64,000 bases of DNA from Geosiphon pyriformis (taxonomy: Eukaryota > Glomeromycota > Glomeromycetes > Archaeosporales > Geosiphonaceae). The stretch spans positions 1 to 64,000 of the forward strand of contig JAAOMT010000135.1 of assembly GCA_016748015.1 (NCBI GenBank), written 5' to 3'. Below, piece after piece: positions 33,490 through 43,512 of this stretch. A program made the translations under genes and the position numbers. Positions within the stretch are counted from its first letter, which is position 1. Each line of letters begins with the position of its first letter. The notes beneath the pieces are model-generated. The model worked only from the letters and a program-made list of their open reading frames with translations, was not told the DNA's origin and searched no databases.

Positions 33490-35395
33490 AGGTCGTTTAT
33501 AATATTTCTTGAGTTGTGTACTATAAACAAAATGATCATTGAAGATTGTTCCAGATTGATTTTGAAAAATATAAGAACCATTGTTTAAAACTTTGTTGAC
33601 TATAAAAGGTCTTTTCTACTGGCTAGAGAATTTATCATCATAAACATTGTCTCTGTCTGAATGGTATTCCAATATCAAGCCACCAACACTTAAAGAGAGT
33701 GTTTTATAGGTTTTCTTTTTCTTAAGCTTTTCTTGGAACTGTTTTATCTTTTTAAAAGCAATTATTCATGCTTCTATTAAGGAGTCAAGAATGGTACCAA
33801 GTTTTCTTTGCAAAATGTCTTTGTAATTTCTTATTGTAATTTTTTCAAAGAGTATTGTCTTAATATCAGTTTCTATTGGTAGTGTTCTCATGTGTTTATA
33901 GAGCAAATAAAAAGGTTTATAACTTGTTATGTTATGATTTACAGTTCTATAAGCAAACAAAGCTGAAGGCAGTACTTTGTCTCATAAGTTTGTTTCTTTA
34001 CTGGTTTTGGCTAAGGTTTCACATAGTGTTCTATTAAAATGTTGCACTAGGCTATTTGTTTAAGGGTAATAAGAAGAGAAAAGTTTATAATATTGTTATA
34101 GTTGAAACCCATAGTTTTTATTAATTATCACATGTATTAGCCACTGATGTCATATAATTAGCCACTCTATTTTTAGATAGTAATCATTGACCTAGTTGTT
34201 GACCTAGTCATTGACTACTTTCATTAGCTATATAAGTGATGAGTCTCTTAGCTGTAGAAAATCATCTATCAGACAAGAATCAAATAAATAAAAATAACAA
34301 CTTTCATCTCAATCACTCTCTTATTGCTAATTTCCCTTTCTCTACCTTTAAGTATCTGAACATCTTAGGATAAAAAATTACTTGTTGGCCTTTTCCTGTT
34401 TAAATAATTGTAGTATTTGAAGACTATTTGTATAAACATAACTGAAGAGCACAAGTTGATACCTGATATTGAATTCTAAGAATGCCAACATGAAGACATA
34501 GAATTAATACCAGTGGTGATCAATTGTTAACAGTACAGACTATCTCTCTACCTTCAGATTTCCTTGTTATCTTTTGAAAAGAATAGTGACTAAGATATTT
34601 TATGAGACTAATCTTGCACATTGAATCCATACTCATTCAATTCGTTCTTTAAAGTTGAATTCTCTTTTGATTATTTTTATCACCCTACAATCCTGTTCTC
34701 CTTTGCTATCCATTAGCTTGTTACTCCAAGCCATAACAATATATTCTCATTTTTCTACAAAGTTCTTCAACCAGTATACTGAGAAAAGCTTTTCCTCTAT
34801 TAGATAAAAGTTTTTTGGAGCAGCCATGATAGCAAATGATATCTTCATAAATAAAATTGACTATTGAAACTGCTGTTTGGTCTGAAGTGGCTCTTGCTTC
34901 TACCCACTTTGTAAGATAATCGGTAGCTGTGATAATATATTTGTTGCTATTAGGAGTTATTGTTAAAGGTCCAATAACATCTATACCAATTTTGTCAAAT
35001 GGTTAATTAACAGAAATTGGATGAATATCTTCTTTGCAATTAGGTTTGCCTTTTTTTTGGCAGATGTCACAGGTTTTGATGTATTCAGCAATGTTTTTTC
35101 CAAAGGTAGGCCAATAATAGCAAGCTAAAGTTTTTTGAATTGTTTTTGTTTTTTTAAAGTGTCCAACTAATAGATTAATGTGCATGTTGTATATTACAAT
35201 TTCTTTTTTTTCAAATCTGATAACTCTCTGAAAGTGGTCAGAATTTTTTCTGTTTCTTTTGTATAATTGGTTCTGGCAAATCAAATAGAAATTTGATTGT
35301 TTGTGTAAATGTTTTTTTTGTTGTCGAGTGTATTCTGGTGGGTATTGTCCTTTACCCAAAAATTTTATTAAGACAAAGTAGTTGTCCAAGTCCAT
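33490..35395 (-). pseudogene. integrase of C4, interrupted by a solo LTR
   Basis: The N-terminal part is at 34739-35395 (MDLDNYFVLIKFLGKGQYPP; zinc finger His of NMHINLLVGHF and CDICQ). The core includes IDVIGPLTIT (first Asp present) and the second Asp region near 34800. The catalytic Glu region and C-terminal module lie at 33490-34093 on the other side of the inserted LTR. Stops and changes are frequent. Confidence 0.82.
34094..34738 (+). mobile_element. solo LTR of family C
   Basis: A complete 645-bp LTR in plus orientation, TGTTATAG...CCATAACA, inside C4 integrase and flanked by a perfect 4-bp duplication atat (34090-34093 and 34739-34742). It has only three 12-bp units. A single LTR with intact target duplication is the expected product of recombination between the two LTRs of one insertion. 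Confidence 0.93.
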
Positions 35396-35761
35396 TATTG
35401 TGTTTGTTTGTAAAGGAGTTACTAATAATTAAGTTGGTTTGGTTTGAGAAGTTGTACTATCACTGAATGGTAAGTTTAGAAAAAGCATCAGCATTTTGAT
35501 GATTTGCTTCTTTGTGGTGTTGAATATCATAATTGAATTCATCCAAGTGAAGTATTTAGTAAGTTATTTGTTTGTGTTCTAGCTTCTTTTTATTGTGCAG
35601 CCAAACCAAAGCTTAATGATCTGTTACTACTAAGAATTTTGTACCAAGAAGATATTAATTCCAATAATTAGTAGCCCAAACTACTGCTAAGCATTCCTGT
35701 TTAGTAACTGAATAGTTCTTTTCTGCTGGTGTAAGGAATTTACTAACATATGCTATAATAT

Positions 35762-36440
35762 TGTTACAGGTTGGAATAACAAGCTAATGAATAGCAAGGG
35801 AGAACAGTATTGTATGGTGATAGAAATAAACAAAGAGGGAATTACAATAAGGAAGCGAATTGAATAAGTAGAAATTCAATGTGCGTGATCAGTCTCATAA
35901 AAATCACAGTTGCTAATCTTTTCTTAAATCTGAAGATAGAGGAATAGTCCATGTTTGTCAACAAGATAATACTGCTGCTATTATTCTATGCCACAACTCG
36001 GTGATTTTTAGAATCAATAACAGGTATTATTGTGCTTTTCAATCATTTCTTTATTCAATGAATTACAAGAGCAAGCCAATTGCTTCTCAGGCTAATTCTA
36101 ACAAATACAAATCAAGAAGTGGAAAAAATAAGGTATGTGAATGCCAACAAGTAGATACTTAAAGATAAGGAAAGGGGAATAAGCAATTATGAAAGGAAGT
36201 AATTGATATTCATTATTTGGTTACTTTGATCATGTTTTTCTACAGCTAAGGGAATCATCACTTATATAGCTATCTAAAGTGGTCAACGACCAGGTCAATG
36301 ATCAGGTCAATAATCAGGTCAACAGTTAGGTCATTAATTAGGTCAACGATCACTATCTAAAAATAGAGTGGTTAATTTATATGACATCAGTGGCTAATAC
36401 ATGTGATAACTAATAAAAACTATGGGTTTCAACCATAACA
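35762..36440 (-). repeat. 3' LTR of C5
   Basis: 679 bp. It has six 12-bp units at 36281-36352, against eleven in the 5' LTR; the 60-bp length difference of the two LTRs equals five units. Confidence 0.93.
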
Positions 36441-37162
36441 TCATCCTCTCCAAAGAAATTGAGCTCCGGCGAAATCAAGCTATTTATGAGATAGTCTATG
36501 TGAAGAGTTTTGTCTAACTCAAAATTAACTAGTTTGTTGAAGTTTTTTGTGGATAGAGTATATAATACTTGAGGTGAAATAAGTTTTGTATTCAAGGGAC
36601 CAAATCTTTGTATAAGAGTTCTGGCTCTTTTAGCAATGGTCAAAACTCTTGGGACATCTAATCATATAATGCCCAAAATTTCCCCTTGTATCTCTGAAGT
36701 TGTTTTCTTCATGAGCTTCATGTCTTCTATGATTTCACCAAGACAACCATAGAGTTCTAGTTGTCTTCCATATGACAAGTTTTTGTTTATGGGCAAGATT
36801 TCTTGTATCATTTTTCCAATTGTGCTGGAAGGTGAAAGTATCGCTGCTGTTATGCTTTTCAGCAGGTATTTATCCATTTTGCTACCAATTCTTTCTCTTC
36901 TGGTAGTTGTTTTCTTTGGTCTGATAACAGTGTGAGTTCCACTGTTGTCTGTTATGGTGGTTTGTTTTCCGATAGTCAGAGTAGCATTTGGATAGTTTTT
37001 GATCCAGTACTTATGGAGAGTATAGAAAGCATTTTGAATGTTTTGATCCAGGAAATAATTGTTCATGTCGATTGAAGATACCTCTGTTTTGGGAATGGTG
37101 CATTTATTTATATCTGATTTTTGCTGATTATTTGGGTTGGTATTACCACAACAGGTAACCAA
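36410..37162 (-). pseudogene. ORF3 of C5, unknown product
   Basis: About 250 codons, open except for TGA at 36659-36661 (CAG in C4). It lies just downstream of integrase in another frame. The start is unclear: the stretch is open from a TTG at 37160-37162, and the first ATG gives MNNYFLDQNIQNAFYTLHKY. Basic segment RPKKTTTRRERI; conserved LSYGRQLELYGCLGEIIEDM. The C-terminus (SPELNFFGEDDVMVETHSFY) runs through the polypurine tract and the first bases of the 3' LTR. No membrane span; the function is unknown. Confidence 0.72.
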
Positions 37163-37167
37163 TCAGA

Positions 37168-38421
37168 TCATTTGTGATATTTCTTGAGTCGCGTGCCATA
37201 AACAAAGCGATCACTGAAGATTGTTCCATATTGATCTTGTAGGATATATGAACCATTGTTCAAAACTTTGTTGACTATAAAAGGTCTTTTCCAGCAGCTG
37301 GAGAATTTATCACCATAGACATTGTCTCTGTCTGAACAGTATTTCAAAACTAAGTTATCAACACTTAAGGAAAGTGTTTTATAGGTCTTTTTCTTTTTGA
37401 GCTTCTCTTGGAACTGTTTTATCTTTTCAAAGGCAATTATCCATGCTTCTACCAATGAGTCAAGAATGATACCAAGTCTTCTTTGCAAAATGTCCTTGTA
37501 ATCTTCTATTGTTATTTTTTCAAAAGGTATTGTTTCTATATTTGTTTCTATTGGTAGAGTTGCCATTCGTCCATAAAGCAGATAAAAGGGTTCATAACTT
37601 GTTATGTCATGATTCACAGTTTTGTAGGCAAACAAAACTGAAGGCAATACTTTGTCTTATAGGTTGGTTTTTTCACTGGTTTTGGCTAGGGTTTCACATA
37701 GTGTTCTATTAAAACGTTTCACTAGGCCATTTGTTTGGGGGTAATAAGAGGAAAAGAGTTTATGACGTATTCCCATTTTTCTGCAAAGTTTTTCAACCAG
37801 TGTACTGAGAAAAGCTCTTCCTCTATCAGATAAAAGTTCTTTGGAACAGCTGTGGTGACAGATAATATCTTCATAAATGAAATTGGCAATTAAGACTGCT
37901 GTTTGATCTGGAGTGGCTCTTGCTTCTACCCACTTTGTAAAATAGTTGGTAGCTGTGATAATGTATCTGTTGCCATCAGGAGTTATTGTTAAAGATCTAA
38001 CAACATCTATACCAATTCTGTCAAATGGTTGACCAACAGAGATCAGGTGGATATTTTTCTTGTGATTGGGTTTTTCTCTTCTTTGGCAGGTATCACAGGT
38101 TTTGATGTATTCAGCAATGTCTTTTCCCAAGGTAGGCAAATAATAGCAAGCTAAAGTTTTCTGGATTGTTTTTGTTTTTCCAAAGTGTTCAGCTAATGGA
38201 TCAGTGTGCATATTGTAGATCACAATTTCTCTTTCTTCAAATCTGATGACTCTCTGGGGGCAGTCAGGATCTTTTCTATTTCTTTTATATAACTGGTTCT
38301 GGCGAATTAAATAGAAATTTGATTGTTTGCACAAATGTTCTCTTTGTTGTCGAGTATAGTCTGGTGGGTATTGTCCTTTACCCAAAAATTCTATTAAGAC
38401 AGAGTAGTTGTTCAAGTCCAT
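37168..38421 (-). pseudogene. integrase of C5
   Basis: Two open pieces: 37657-38421 (254 codons; MDLNNYSVLIEFLGKGQYPP start, zinc finger with His of NMHTDPLAEHF and CDTCQ, GIDVVRSL with the first Asp, LLSDRGRAFLS with the second Asp) and 37168-37647 (YKTVNHDITSYEPFYLLYGR and the C-terminal module FIVNKVLNNGSYILQDQ). The third catalytic residue has changed from Glu to Lys (NGLVKRFNRT; C6 keeps Glu). A TAA near 37655 separates the pieces. Confidence 0.88.
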
Positions 38422-39260
38422 TATCGTGTTTGTTTGTGGGGGAGTTACAAATAATTAAGTTGGTTTGGTTTGAGAGGGTTTTACTATCACTAGATGATAA
38501 GTCTGGAGAGAGCGTCGGTGTTTTAATAATTAGCTCCTTTGCGGTGTTGAATGTTATAATTGAATTTATTCAAGTGGAGTATCCAGCGAGTTATCCGTTT
38601 ATGTTCCAGGTTTCTTTTGTTGCATAGCCAAACCAAAGCTTAATGATCTGTTACCACCAAAAATTTTACACTTTTAAGATATTTGTCTCAGTAACTGGTA
38701 GCCCAAACTACTGCTAAGCATTCTTGCTCTGTGACTGAGTAGTTCCTTTCTGCTGGTGTGAGAGTTCTACTGGTATATGCTATGGTGTGTTCTCTGTTAT
38801 CTTCATCTTTCTGGGAAAGAACAGCACCAAGTCCATAGCCAGATGCATCAGTATGAAGGATAAAAGGTTGATCCAGATTAGGTTGCATGAGGATAGGTTC
38901 TGTAACCAGCTTTTCCTTCAGAATTTTAAATGCTTTTTGTTGATGAGTGCCCCAGTGATAATTGATGTTTTTCCTAAGTAGCTGATTAAGAAGAGTGGCA
39001 ATTTTGGAGAAATCTTTGACAAACTTGCAGTAATAAGAGGCCAAACCAAGAAAAGAGCATAGTTCATGAACATTCATTGGTTGTCTAATGTTTTAAACTT
39101 TTTCAATTTTGGCTGGATCAGGGAAGATTCCATCTTTTGTAATAAAATGGCCAAGGAACTGAGTGGATTGACATCCAAAGAATGATTTAATTGGATTGAT
39201 CTTGAGGCCAGCATTTCTAAGGAGGTCAAAAACCTTTTGCAAATGTTCAAGGTGTTCATC
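38422..39260 (-). pseudogene. thumb, connection and RNase H of C5
   Basis: Follows the RT stop. The thumb (LKINPIKSFFGCQSTQF) is broken by a stop near 39095; 38688-39077 is open and covers LGLASYYCKFVKDFSKIA and FILHTDASGYGLGAVLSQ (catalytic Asp), IAYTSRTLTPAERNYSVTE. Near 38686 TGA replaces Trp (SY*D), a stop also present in C6. The RNase H end (RWILHLNKFNYNIQHRKGAN) reaches 38450. Confidence 0.85.
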
Positions 39261-41084
39261 TCAAGTTTTTGAGTATACTATTATGTCGTCCAAGTAAACT
39301 AGAACAAAGTTTTCTTTTACTAATTCAAATACTTTGTTTATTAAGCGTTGAAAGGTGGGAGGAGCATTTGTGAGACCAAAAGGCATGACTGTGAATTCGT
39401 AGGTGCCATACTTGGTGATAAAGACAGTTTTTTTTCTGCTTTCTGGATCCATCTCTACTTGCCAGAATCCAGCAGTTAAGTCAATGGTTGAGAAGAAAGC
39501 AGCACCATGGAATTGGTCTAGCATTGCATCAATCTTGGGAAGTGGGTACATGTCTCTTTCAGTAATGGCATTTAATTGGCGATAGTCAACACAAAAGCAT
39601 AGGGTTCCTCCTTTCTTGGATACCACTACAATTGGGAATGCCCATTCACTCTTGGTTTCCTGTATGAATCCAAGAGTTTTCATTCGGGTTATTTCCTTTT
39701 TAATAAACTCATCATTGCACCAGTTGGATTGATAGGGCTTCAAATGGATGGGGCAAGTTTCTTTGGTGATGATGGTGTGTTGTATTACATGTGTATGTCC
39801 AGGAGGTTCACCTTTTTTTGAGACAACTGGGCTGTTTCTAGTCAGCAGGTTTTCAATGTTTATCTTTTTTTCTTCTGGAGAGGGTTTTCTTTGTTCTACA
39901 ACCAGTAATTGGATTTCAGGTGGTTCATTTTCAAAGGACTTTTGGACTTCTTTTATTTCCTCACGGGGTATCAAGCTGATTGGTTCCCAATCTTTGTAAT
40001 AGATCAGGCAGGACATGCATTCATTGCTAGGAGAATACAATGGTTTGTCGTACCAGCACTGGACACAAGGACCATGCCACCAATAACTGTATTTGGCTTT
40101 CTTGCCTGGCTTTCTGTCAAAGGTTCTTCTGAGCATGTCATAATAAGGCCAGCAGATCAGCTTGCCATTGACAATGATTTTTTCTTTATCTGCCTTGACA
40201 TTATCTAGTGGTTTGTTATTGTTGGTAAAGATGGTATAGGCGAGTTCAGCAGTTTTTTCTTGTTCTTCTTGTTCTTCTTCTTCCTCACTTTCTTTATCAT
40301 CTGATTTGTCTGATTCATTTTCTTCTGGGCTCTGCTTGGGTACTAGGGGAGTTGTCCAATGGCGACACTTAACCACAATGGGTTTCTCACCACATCTGAT
40401 GGTTAGTTTACAGAGTTCATAATCAAGCAAAGCTTTTGCTTTCTTGAGCCATTCATTGCCAACAATGATGGTGTATTCTTTCACTTCAAATACTTCTATA
40501 TCAGTTTCAATGCTGATGCCATTGATGCAGACAGAAATAGCTTTGGTTATGCCAAGCTCTTTTTTCTTATTATCATGCACATTGGTCATTGGTCATATGG
40601 ATGGTTCATTAATTTTTCTGCCAATTGCTTCAAGAAAGTATTTGGCAATAACACTAACAGATGATTCACTGTCTAGGATCAAATCAATGAAGTAGCCAGC
40701 CACTTGGGCTTTGCAAATTAGAGGAGTGACATTGCTATTGTCAGTAAGTCCAGCTTGGCAAGGGTGTTTGTTGGTTTTGGGTGTCTTTTTCTTTGGAATC
40801 AGAGATTTGCAAAAATCTTTTCTGAATTGTTGATGGGTCATTAATTGGCCAAAGGTTATATGTGTTGGGGTTTCCATGAGATCTTTGACAACAGAATAAG
40901 GGCCGGATTTTTGTACTATTTCTGGGGGTTCTAACTTTGGAGGGTTCTTGAAAACTTTGGCTTTTGGGGGCTCATTGTTGTTAGCAGTTGATGTAGAAGC
41001 TTTATTGGGGTCCAGAACAAAATCAACTTTAGCTTTCTTCTTCTTTCTTGTGGATTCAGAGGGGTTGATTGCTAGTTCATCCAT
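39261..41084 (-). pseudogene. protease, Cys box and reverse transcriptase of C5
   Basis: Two open pieces, 40593-41084 (MDELAINPSESTRKKKKAK..., protease with LILDSESSVSVIA, Gly after DS changed to Glu) and 39261-40589. The latter has an acidic Glu-rich stretch (about residues 85-110), then a Cys box WWHGPCVQCWYDKPLYSP with ECMSC 10 residues on, and RT: RFCVDY-type motif FCVDYRQLNAI, YPLPKIDAML, FFSTIDLTAGFWQVEM, MPFGLTNAPPTFQR and VLVYLDDIIVYSK. The catalytic YLDD is intact. The stop at 39261-39263 (TGA) is Trp in C6. Confidence 0.9.
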
Positions 41085-41167
41085 GTCATGGTCATCATCA
41101 GTTAAGTTAAAAGTGTAAAAAGAGTTTTCTTCTGGTTGGCTTATACTCTCACCCTTTGGAGGTGCGC

Positions 41168-42721
41168 CTACCAGTTTAAAGGCTGATAAACAGTGGCTTC
41201 AACTAGGGGATCCTCTCCAAAGAAGTTGATGTTGGCATGATTGGGTCTTTGGTTGGAAACATTGTTGTTGTTGGGTCTGTTGTTCTGGACATCATTGTTT
41301 CTGGGAACTGGTGGAGGTAGTGGAGGATTGTTGCAATCTCTTAAAAAGTGTCCAGTTAATCCACAGCGATAGCATACAAGTGGGCCACGATTTTGTTGTC
41401 TTTGATAAGGTGGTTGCTGAGACTGATTGAAGCATGGTTCAAATTTGGATCTTTGTGGTTGTTGATTTTCTCTGACTGCTTGGGCTATGGGTTCTAATAA
41501 CTGGGCAAGATTTGCTGTGAGTCTGTCTATTAACTGTTCATTTGGATCTTGAGTGTGAGTGGCAAAAGAAGTAGCAGCCATTTAAGGGACAGGAGCCATA
41601 ACAGAAGCAGGAGCAAAAACTGGTAGTGTAAATCCCAAGTGCATCTTTTGGTTATCTTCAATTCTTTGTGCTAATTTAATGGCCATATCCATGGTGGGGT
41701 TATCTTTTAGGGCTAGAAGGGGCCAAAGAGCATATGATAGATCAGTTCTCAATCCTTTTGTGAAGGAGTGAATTTTCTGCTCTTCTGTCCAATTTCTCCC
41801 AGAGTTTACACGTTTGATTAGTTTTCTAATAGCCTTGGCATATTTAGTCACTACTTCTCCAGGATCTTGGGTTCTTCTTTCCAATTCCATGCACCATTTG
41901 GATATTAATATTGGGGTTCTGAACTTGGCCTCAAATTGGGTAGTGAAAGAGGTATTTTTTTTTTCAGCATTGATTGGTGTCCATCTGATTATTCTGTGTT
42001 GAGCATTGGCATCTGTTTCTTGTAAGAACCAGATAGCAGGAGAGCCTTGGAGGTAGCCACCAACGATTTGGAACTTGTATTTTTCATTATACTGGTTGGC
42101 TGTGGCAGCTCTCTCAAAATCATCCAACCATTCAATTAAATCTTGTGCATCACCTCTAAATAGTGGTAGTGGGGTATTGTTTCTTCTTCCTAGAGCAGTT
42201 TGTATACCTTGAAGGGCGGCCAGAATGTTTGCTTGCATGGGGTCATTAGCCATTGGTTCAGGGATAACTGTTTGTGTAGACGAGTCTGATTCACTTGATA
42301 AAAGGTCAAAAACAGGGGCAGTTTGGTAACTTTCTTCTTCTGTTTCAAAGAGAGTTTCAGTTGCTTGATGGGCAGCAACCCAAATATGGATTTGATGATT
42401 CAGATATTCTAAATCAGAAGGCTGTTGTTCAAAAGTTGCAGAATATAAGAGTTGATTGATACTGTTGTTTCTTTCTTCAAAGTCATTTTCAAAATAAGCT
42501 TGGTCAAAGTAATAGGTCGTATAAGCTGTGTAGGTTTCAGCTGAATGCTCGTTCAGAAACCAGTTCCAAAAGTCTTGGAATTGTCTACTGGATTGTTCTT
42601 CAAGGGGGAAACAGATCAAGCAGGAGAGCAGAGAATTAAGTTCAATGAAATCTAGATCGTTTTTGTTGTGTACTGCAAAGTGTTCTTCTGATTGCTGTGG
42701 CAGATATGAGTAATTACCCAT
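41168..42721 (-). pseudogene. gag of C5, one in-frame stop
   Basis: 379 codons (41582-42721), TAA, then 137 codons in the same frame (41168-41581). Other copies have CAA at the stop. N-terminus MGNYSYLPQQSEEHF; capsid-like region (FRGDAQDLIEWLDDFERAA, KFQIVGGYLQGSPAIWF, KGLRTDLSYALWPLLAL); CCHC C-YR-C-GLTG-H-FLRD-C at about 41330-41375; Asn/Pro-rich tail. The closest to a complete gag in the window and a good reference for the other copies. Confidence 0.92.
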
Positions 42722-42750
42722 ACAATGAGGAAATAAGTGAATTTTGACAA

Positions 42751-42767
42751 CCTCACAGGGAGCACCA
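42751..42767 (-). promoter_or_regulatory. primer-binding site of C5
   Basis: On the minus strand the LTR is followed by TAAAAG and then TGGTGCTCCCTGTGAGG. The TGG start fits pairing with a tRNA 3' CCA. The same sequence follows the LTRs of C4, C6 (one change) and C7. The 6-base gap to the LTR is unusual compared with the 2-base gap in A and B. Confidence 0.7.
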
Positions 42768-42773
42768 CTTTTA

Positions 42774-43512
42774 TGTTATGGGTTGGAGTAACAAGCTAAC
42801 GGATAGCAAGGGAGAACAGTATTGTATGGTGATAGAAATAAACAAAGAGGGAATTACAATAAGGGAGCAAATTAAATAAGTAAGAATTCAATGTGTGTGA
42901 TCAGTCTCATAAAAATTACAGTCACTAATCTTTTCTTAAATCTGAAGGTAAAGGAATAGTCCATGATTGTCAACAAGATAACACTGCTGCTATTATTCTA
43001 TGCCTCAACTTGGCGATTCTTAGAATCAATAACAGGTATCATTGTGCTTTTCAATCATTTCTTTATTCAATGAATTACAAGAGCAAGCCAATTGCTTCTC
43101 AGACTAATTCTAACAAATACAAATTAAGAAGGGGAAAAGATAAGGTATGTGAATGCCAACAAGTAGATACTTGAAAGTAAGGAAAAGGGAATAAGCGATT
43201 ATGAGAGGAAGTAATTGATATTGTTTATTTCGTTACTTTGATCATGTCTTTCTACAGTTAAGGGAATCATTGCTTATATAGCTATCTAAAGTGGTCAACA
43301 ACCAGGTCAATGATCAGGTCAATGATCAGGTCAATGATTAAGTCAACAATCAGGTCATTGATTAGGTCAATGATTAGGTTAATGATCAGGCCAACGGTTA
43401 GGTCATTGATCAGGTCAACAATCACTATCTAAAAATAGGGTGGCTAATTTATATGACATCAGTGGCTAATACATGTGATAACTAATAAAAACTATGGGTT
43501 TCAACCATAACA
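42774..43512 (-). repeat. 5' LTR of C5
   Basis: 739 bp, TGTTATGG...CCATAACA. On its own strand: the ATTAGCCACT direct repeats around TGATGTCA, eleven 12-bp units, then GCTATATAAGC (TATA box at 43274-43280). This order marks the region as U3. Confidence 0.94.
43293..43424 (-). repeat. 12-bp tandem repeat array in the 5' LTR of C5
   Basis: Eleven units of exactly 12 bp, consensus GGTCAATGATCA on the plus strand (TGATCATTGACC on the element strand), with a palindromic TGATCA core. The array is immediately upstream of the TATA box on the element strand. Confidence 0.95.

Larger units (their letters stand above)
35762..43512 (-). mobile_element. Ty3-type retrotransposon C5, both LTRs, best preserved copy
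   Basis: A 7.75-kb minus-strand element in RNase H of C4 with a perfect 4-bp duplication atat (35758-35761, 43513-43516). All parts are present: 5' LTR, primer-binding site, gag, protease, Cys box, RT, RNase H, integrase, ORF3, 3' LTR. Lesions include one stop in gag (41582-41584), DSG to DSE in protease, stops after RT (39261), in RNase H, in integrase and in ORF3, and Glu to Lys at the integrase active site. Confidence 0.95.

Noticed and set aside
36410-37162. ORF3 as an envelope gene
   Set aside because: The position fits, but there is no signal peptide, membrane anchor or fusion-type hydrophobic segment in any copy.
43293-43424. Regular short repeats that could suggest a CRISPR array
   Set aside because: Units are contiguous 12-mers without spacers, inside a retrotransposon LTR in a eukaryotic sequence.
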